Both the position numbers and the translations under genes were made by a program. Positions 59,023 through 64,000 of a DNA stretch of 64,000 bases are shown here, one piece after another. The stretch comes from ZC4RG35 sp041747855. GTDB lineage: Bacteria; Actinomycetota; Acidimicrobiia; Spongiisociales; ZC4RG35. Every line of letters starts with the position of its first letter. The first letter of the stretch is position 1. The notes beneath the pieces are model-generated. The model did no database searches, was not told the DNA's origin, and saw only the letters and a list, made by a program, of their open reading frames with translations. The stretch lies in contig JBGTEJ010000048.1 in NCBI GenBank assembly GCA_041747855.1, positions 1 through 64,000 of the forward strand. Reading direction: 5' to 3'.

Positions 59023-60921
59023 CTAGGGCTTGCCGATATCGGCCACGACCGACAGATGGTCGGATGCCTGGCTGATGATGTTCCCTACATCCATGGTCTG
59101 GAGGTCGTTGGTGTGGAACACGTAGTCGATCCGGTATCGAAGATCGGAGGAGTTGGCGGTGTACCCGCTTCCCTGGCCCGCTTGGTCCCATGCATCCAGC
59201 CAGCCGGCGTCGCGTAATTCCGCCATCTGCCTCCAATCGGGCCGGGCATTGAAGTCGCCGACCAGGATGGCGGGCCGACGGCCCCCCCATTGCTCGAGGA
59301 TGGTCGCGATCTGCTCATGATGGACCGGATAGAGATCGGCTTCGGGGTCCTGGTCGTGCATGGAGGAGTCGTTGATGTGTTGGAGATGGGTGCTGATGAA
59401 CAGGATCTCCTCGCTCCCCACTTCGATCATCGCACCCAGGTATCCCCGACGGAAGGGCGTTCCAACCATCGGCAGGTATTCCCTCTCCACGGTCACGATC
59501 GGGAACCGGCTGAGGATCGCATTTCCCCATGCGGGATCGGTCGTCCCGAAGAACACTGCATACTCGAAGCCCAGCCTCTGCTGAAGCAGGGTCAATTGGT
59601 CGGTTGATCCAGTTATCAGCTGACCGCGGGACACCTCCTGAAGACCCACGATGGTCGCCTCGGAAGCGGCGATCACGTCCGCCAACTCGTCGATGGAGAA
59701 GCGGCCTTGGGTGTCGAAGCCGGAGTGGATGTTGAAAGCCATGACCCGCAGCGGACCGCTGTTGATATCTGGAGCAGCTGGACCCCCGGCGGTCAGCAGA
59801 CCGACCAGAGGAAGGAGCGCTCCAACCGCCGCAAACGCCCAGGTTTGAGGAGCGGTTCCCGGCCTGGTGGACTGACCGAGGGCTATGGCCCCGAGCATGA
59901 ACAGGGACAACAGTGCCAGGGTGCCTAATCGGGCTTGTGACTGGCCGAATCCAAGGCTGAGATCGAGAGGCACGTAGTAGGCCAGTCCGAGGATCACAAA
60001 CAAGGTCATGCCGGTGGTGAGGAACACGCCGGATGCGCCGAGACCTCTCTCGTGGACTTCGGGGACCAGTGAGGCCCAGACCAGGCCCGCCGCCGGGATG
60101 GCAAAGACGAACGCCAGGGTGAAGAGCATATCCGGCCCCTCAGCAGCGAAAATGGCCAGGGCCAGCGTGACAGCCGCCAGGACGGTCATCAGTCGCACCT
60201 GTTCGAATCTGAGTACTGCGACCAGTGCGACGACATTCAACAAGGCAATGACCAGTTGCGCCTGGGCCCCGCCCAGACCGGTGAGCTCGGACACCCACCC
60301 CTGGTTCTGGAGGATCAACGACTGAAAGAAGAGATAGGGGCCCAACCCGATCAGGAGCCACCCGGTGGCGATGGGCACCCCTTGCCTCTCGAATGCGGGA
60401 CACGCCCAGAAGACATAGAGGCTGGCAACACCGATCACGATCACGGCCGCAGTGGCCGCAATGTGGTCCTGGAAGGCAAGGTCGAAACTCAGACCCATGC
60501 CTTTGATCGCCGAATCGAGCGCTATTCCGAGCAGCACCCCCCCAACCAGGGTCGACCGGCCCATGCTGAGCAGGAGGGGTAGGATTCCGACGAAGGCGAA
60601 CGTGGCGATACCCGAAGTCCAAAGGTCGAGATTCGGGTCGGTCGAGATCTGGTTCCCAACCCTTGCCACCACGAGAATTATCAGACCGACCCAGATGGCC
60701 CCCCGAACGGTGAGAAGCTTGGAGAGGATCGGGAGGATCGCACCCAACACGAAAGGTGCGAGGGCGAGCGGGATCAGATCGAGGACACCGACCCCAACCG
60801 TGTCCCTCAGGTACCAGGCGAGCGAAGCGAACAAGAACCGCATCGACTGAGCCCCCAAGACGAAGATGAGGGCCCCAAACAGAATCCTCAGATTCCGATT
60901 GGACTCAGCCGTGTCGAACAT
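59023..60921 (-). CDS. polytopic membrane protein fused to an EEP-family domain
   Basis: 632 residues. The first 385 residues hold about 11 membrane segments without a recognised transporter motif. The C-terminal 245 residues are an endonuclease/exonuclease/phosphatase domain: LRVMAFNIHSGFD, IVGLQEVSRGQ, STHLQHIND, LVGDFNARPDW and a final SDHLSVVAD, with all catalytic residues. The domain probably faces outside. The plan is reminiscent of the CWH43 group, where an EEP domain follows membrane helices in lipid remodelling. Substrate unknown. 66 bases upstream of the kinase gene. Confidence 0.82.
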   Translation of the reverse strand: MFDTAESNRNLRILFGALIFVLGAQSMRFLFASLAWYLRDTVGVGVLDLIPLALAPFVLGAILPILSKLLTVRGAIWVGLIILVVARVGNQISTDPNLDLWTSGIATFAFVGILPLLLSMGRSTLVGGVLLGIALDSAIKGMGLSFDLAFQDHIAATAAVIVIGVASLYVFWACPAFERQGVPIATGWLLIGLGPYLFFQSLILQNQGWVSELTGLGGAQAQLVIALLNVVALVAVLRFEQVRLMTVLAAVTLALAIFAAEGPDMLFTLAFVFAIPAAGLVWASLVPEVHERGLGASGVFLTTGMTLFVILGLAYYVPLDLSLGFGQSQARLGTLALLSLFMLGAIALGQSTRPGTAPQTWAFAAVGALLPLVGLLTAGGPAAPDINSGPLRVMAFNIHSGFDTQGRFSIDELADVIAASEATIVGLQEVSRGQLITGSTDQLTLLQQRLGFEYAVFFGTTDPAWGNAILSRFPIVTVEREYLPMVGTPFRRGYLGAMIEVGSEEILFISTHLQHINDSSMHDQDPEADLYPVHHEQIATILEQWGGRRPAILVGDFNARPDWRQMAELRDAGWLDAWDQAGQGSGYTANSSDLRYRIDYVFHTNDLQTMDVGNIISQASDHLSVVADIGKP

Positions 60922-60965
60922 TCCCCTAAAAGTACCGGAAACGACACCCGACGTGCGGGCAAGGA

Positions 60966-63900
60966 CTAAACCGGATCGGTTCGCCCCTGGCGGGGCGCCC
61001 TCGCCACGAAGTACTTGGCCTGGGGGTGATGACAGATGAGTGCCGATGTGGTCTGTTCGGGTTGGTACTGATAGCCAGTTTCCTCCCCGACCGTGATCCC
61101 GATTCGTTCTGCTCCAAGAATACGTGCCACTGTCTCGTTGTCCTCCAAGTCGGGACAGGCTGGATAGCCCCAGGAGTACCTGCCACCGCGATACTTCTGT
61201 CGGAACAAGCCTGTCAGATTAGGACCATCCTCGGAGACGAAGCCCCACTCAGTCCTGATCCGGTGATGCCAGTACTCGGCCAGGGCTTCGGCCATCTCCA
61301 CTCCCAATCCGTGGAGGAGCAGGTAATCCTGATAGCGGTCGGAGTCGAAGAGCTCTTTAGTTCGCTCCGAAACCACGCCTCCCATCGTGACGATATGAAA
61401 AGCCGCATAATCCAGTTCCCCTGAGTCGGCTGGCCGGAAGAAGTCGGCTATGCAGTAGTAAGGGTCTTCCTGCTGCCGGGGAAAGCTCAGTGTGGCGAGT
61501 TGAGAGGTGCGGGTCTCGTCTTCCCAGATGATCAGGTCGTCACCGTCGCCGTTCGCAGGGAAGTAGCCGTAAACAAGTTGGGGAACGAGCAGCTCGGCCC
61601 TCCTGGCGTCGGCGAGCTGTTCTCGAAGCCGATGCCCGAGTCGTTCTTTGAAGTCACGATCGTTCTCGCCGGGTTCCGGGCGGAACTGCCATTGGTTTCG
61701 GAACAGCGCCGTGCGATTGATGAAAGGAACGATGTCATCGATGGCAATGCCCTTGACCACCCGGGAACCTATGAACGGCGGTTTGAAGACATGGTTGTCG
61801 GACACCACCGACGGCGCCCTGTCCGGAACCGAGCCGCCTCCGGATTCCGGGCGGTGACGCACCCGTGGAGCTTCGGGGCTCGGGGCCGGCTCGCCGGACA
61901 CGATCCTGGCCATGGCGTCCAACCCGGCGAACGCATCTTTCCCGTAGTACAAAGGCCCCTGGTAGCGGGACCGAAGATCAGACTCGACATAACTCCGGGT
62001 CAGAGCAGCCCCACCAAGGAGCACCGGCACCTTCCCCAGACCTCTGCGTTCCAGTTCGGCGAGGTTGTCCCTCATGATGAGGGTGCTCTTGACCAGTAGC
62101 CCACTCATGCCAATCGCATCTGCCTGGCTCTCCTCGTATGCCTGGATCATCTCATTGATCCCAACCTTGATGCCGAGATTGCGAACCTCATATCCGTTGT
62201 TGCTCAGGATGATGTCGACGAGGTTTTTCCCTATGTCGTGGACATCGCCGGACACCGTGGCGAGGACGACCCGTCCCCGGCTTCCGGTGTCGGCCTTCTC
62301 CATCTTCGGCTCGAGATGGGCCACGGCCTTCTTCATTGTCTCCGCAGATTTGAGCACGAAGGGCAACTGCATCTCCCCGGAGGCGAATAGTTCTCCCACC
62401 ACTTTCATTCCGGCGAGAAGATGGACATTGATGATGTCCAGCGGGGGCTGCCCATCGGAGAGGGCGATCTCGAGGTCTTCGACGATGTTCCTCTGATCCC
62501 CGTCGACGATCCGACGGGCGAGCCGTTCACCCACATCCAGACCCTCGTAGCGGTCGACGGTGTCATCCTCGTCGCTGATATCGGCGAACAGATCGATGAG
62601 CCGCTCCAACGGGTCGTATCCCTCCGACCGCCGGTCGTAGATCAGGTCCAGGCATACCTGGCGATGCTCCGGGTCGACCTTTGCCAGAGATTCGATCTTT
62701 CCGGCATGGACGATGGCGGCGTCCAAGCCAGCTTCAACCGCCTCGTGGAGAAAGACGGAGTTCAAAACACGTCGGGACGACGGGTTGAGACCGAAGGAGA
62801 TGTTGGAGACACCCAAGACGGTTCGCGACCCGGGCAACTCCTTCTTGATCCGACGGATTGCCTCCAACGTCTCAATGGCATCGCCCCGCAAGTCGTTGTC
62901 CCCGGTCGACAGTGGAAAGGTAAGGGTGTCAAAGATGAGATCGGAGGTGGAAAGTCCGTAGCGGTTCACCGCCAAGTCATTGATCCGGTGAGCGATGCGG
63001 AGCTTCCAGTCGACCGTCCGGGCCTGACCCTCCTCGTCGATCAAGAGACAAATCACCGCAGCGCCGTACTTCCGGGCGAGCTTGAAGACCCTGTCGAGAC
63101 GAGAACCTTCACCCTCCCCGTCCTCGAGGTTGGCACTATTGAGGACGCACCGACCCCCCAACCGTTGCAGACCCGCTTCCATCACTTCGGGTTCGGTCGA
63201 GTCGAGGACCACGGGGACAGCAACATCGGTCGCAAAGGCCATCGCCAGCCGCGACATGTCAGCCACACCGTCACGAGCGACATAGTCGACACAGAGATCG
63301 ACCATGTGGGCCCCCTCCTGGATCTGGCTCTGGCCGATTCCGACACACCGTTCCAGGTTTCCGTCGAGAAGGGCGTCACGAAAGGCCTTGGAACCGTTGG
63401 TGTTGGCGCGCTCACCGATCATGAGAAACGACGTGTCCTGATCGAATGAGACCTGGGAGTAGATGGAGGCGGCTGCGGCGACCGGTTGGGGGGAGCGGGT
63501 CTTGACGGTCAGTGGTCGCACCTTCTCGATCACAGCGGCCAGATGCTCGGGTGTGGTCCCACAACATCCTCCGATCACACCGACACCGAGTTCGGTGACA
63601 AATTGGGCCAGGTGATCGGCGAGTTCGCTCGGGGACAGGTCGTAGGCCATCTCCCCATCGATCACCTTCGGGAGACCGGCATTGGGGATTGCAGAGATCG
63701 GCACCGATGAATGTCGGGTGAGATGCCGCAATGGCTCCCACATCTCCAACGGGCCGGTGGCGCAATTCAGTCCGATCACATCAGGTCTCATGGCGGCGAG
63801 GGCGGTGAGGGCCGCTCCCATCTCGGTACCTGGAAGCATCCTCCCGGTCTGTTCGATCGTCACCTGCACCTGGATCGGAAGGTCCTGGTTCAGATCTGTC

Positions 63901-64000
63901 ATCGCTTGACGGGCCCCTATGATCGCCGCCTTGGCGCCGAGCAGATCGAACTGGGTTTCGATGATGAGGAGGTCGGCACCACCGTCGATGAGCCCCTGGC
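60966..64000 (-). CDS. metH: cobalamin-dependent methionine synthase, 5' end missing
   Basis: More than 1000 residues in the window; the reading frame continues past the right edge (upstream codons encode GLIDGGADLLIIETQFDLLG). Domains in order: homocysteine-binding barrel with the zinc motif VIGGCCGTTPEHL, pterin-binding domain (FLMIGERANTNGSKAF, GVSNISFGLNPSSRRVLNSVF), B12 cap and B12-binding domain (DVHDIGKNLVDIILSNNGYEV, with the base-off His), and the C-terminal reactivation domain (YRGGRYSWGYPACPDLEDN). It methylates homocysteine using methyltetrahydrofolate. Confidence 0.96.
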   Translation of the reverse strand, partial: QGLIDGGADLLIIETQFDLLGAKAAIIGARQAMTDLNQDLPIQVQVTIEQTGRMLPGTEMGAALTALAAMRPDVIGLNCATGPLEMWEPLRHLTRHSSVPISAIPNAGLPKVIDGEMAYDLSPSELADHLAQFVTELGVGVIGGCCGTTPEHLAAVIEKVRPLTVKTRSPQPVAAAASIYSQVSFDQDTSFLMIGERANTNGSKAFRDALLDGNLERCVGIGQSQIQEGAHMVDLCVDYVARDGVADMSRLAMAFATDVAVPVVLDSTEPEVMEAGLQRLGGRCVLNSANLEDGEGEGSRLDRVFKLARKYGAAVICLLIDEEGQARTVDWKLRIAHRINDLAVNRYGLSTSDLIFDTLTFPLSTGDNDLRGDAIETLEAIRRIKKELPGSRTVLGVSNISFGLNPSSRRVLNSVFLHEAVEAGLDAAIVHAGKIESLAKVDPEHRQVCLDLIYDRRSEGYDPLERLIDLFADISDEDDTVDRYEGLDVGERLARRIVDGDQRNIVEDLEIALSDGQPPLDIINVHLLAGMKVVGELFASGEMQLPFVLKSAETMKKAVAHLEPKMEKADTGSRGRVVLATVSGDVHDIGKNLVDIILSNNGYEVRNLGIKVGINEMIQAYEESQADAIGMSGLLVKSTLIMRDNLAELERRGLGKVPVLLGGAALTRSYVESDLRSRYQGPLYYGKDAFAGLDAMARIVSGEPAPSPEAPRVRHRPESGGGSVPDRAPSVVSDNHVFKPPFIGSRVVKGIAIDDIVPFINRTALFRNQWQFRPEPGENDRDFKERLGHRLREQLADARRAELLVPQLVYGYFPANGDGDDLIIWEDETRTSQLATLSFPRQQEDPYYCIADFFRPADSGELDYAAFHIVTMGGVVSERTKELFDSDRYQDYLLLHGLGVEMAEALAEYWHHRIRTEWGFVSEDGPNLTGLFRQKYRGGRYSWGYPACPDLEDNETVARILGAERIGITVGEETGYQYQPEQTTSALICHHPQAKYFVARAPRQGRTDPV

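Overview
The window is dense, high-GC bacterial DNA that looks chromosomal. No rRNA, tRNA, insertion sequence, phage gene or CRISPR array was seen, and no stretch over 300 bases lacks a gene. The gene content points to an actinomycete, with Acidimicrobiia or a neighbouring deep lineage the best guess. The grounds are: four luciferase-like (LLM) oxidoreductases plus a PPOX protein of the Rv3369 type, suggesting F420 use; a SUF system with SufU and Rieske-type partners; a group 2 sigma factor; Thr-rich linkers in many exported proteins; frequent GTG and TTG starts; and several candidate leaderless promoters. The taxonomic call is inference from gene content only.

Layout. 1-4043: 2-oxoacid dehydrogenase E2 (cut by the left edge) and lpd, a small alpha/beta hydrolase preceded by a 30-residue membrane ORF, and a three-gene overlapping operon of small proteins. 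4105-8901: acyl-CoA dehydrogenase divergent from a TetR regulator, then two LLM oxidoreductases and a YbaK-type deacylase. 8946-17871: two SUF loci facing each other (sufC-sufS-sufU and sufD-Rieske-sufC) with xseB, xseA, fumC and an M42 peptidase between them. 17989-23810: exported glycosidase-like protein, group 2 sigma factor, RibD-type reductase, tandem double-GNAT acetyltransferases and two small membrane proteins. 23941-26143: three exported proteins. 26215-34483: succinate-semialdehyde dehydrogenase, zinc-ribbon protein, MFS transporter, membrane acyltransferase, ribokinase, nucleoside hydrolase and S9 peptidase. 34523-45827: EEP-family protein, rhomboid protease, CPA2 antiporter under a likely c-di-AMP riboswitch, acyl-ACP desaturase, FAD-linked oxidase, a broken amidohydrolase chimera, a beta-lactamase-like lipoprotein, pirin with an LLM partner, and a zinc metallopeptidase.

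45847-54417 holds a probable reductive pyrimidine / beta-alanine degradation set: LLM oxidoreductase, dihydropyrimidinase/hydantoinase, class III aminotransferase, a beta-ureidopropionase-like amidohydrolase and, after unrelated small genes, a CoA-acylating (methyl)malonate-semialdehyde dehydrogenase. With the ribokinase and nucleoside hydrolase at 30.7-32.6 kb these could take a nucleoside to ribose-5-phosphate and acetyl-CoA. The usual dihydropyrimidine dehydrogenase is not in the window.

54442-64000 is all on the minus strand: an operon of an exported cysteine-repeat protein, an ECF sigma factor and a DUF5667-like membrane protein; a PPOX protein; an exported protein coupled to a histidine kinase; a membrane-EEP fusion; and metH, which is cut by the right edge. 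The leads most worth checking are the riboswitch, the cysteine-repeat/ECF cassette, the pyrimidine cluster with its LLM enzyme, and the split SUF loci with two SufC proteins and no SufB.
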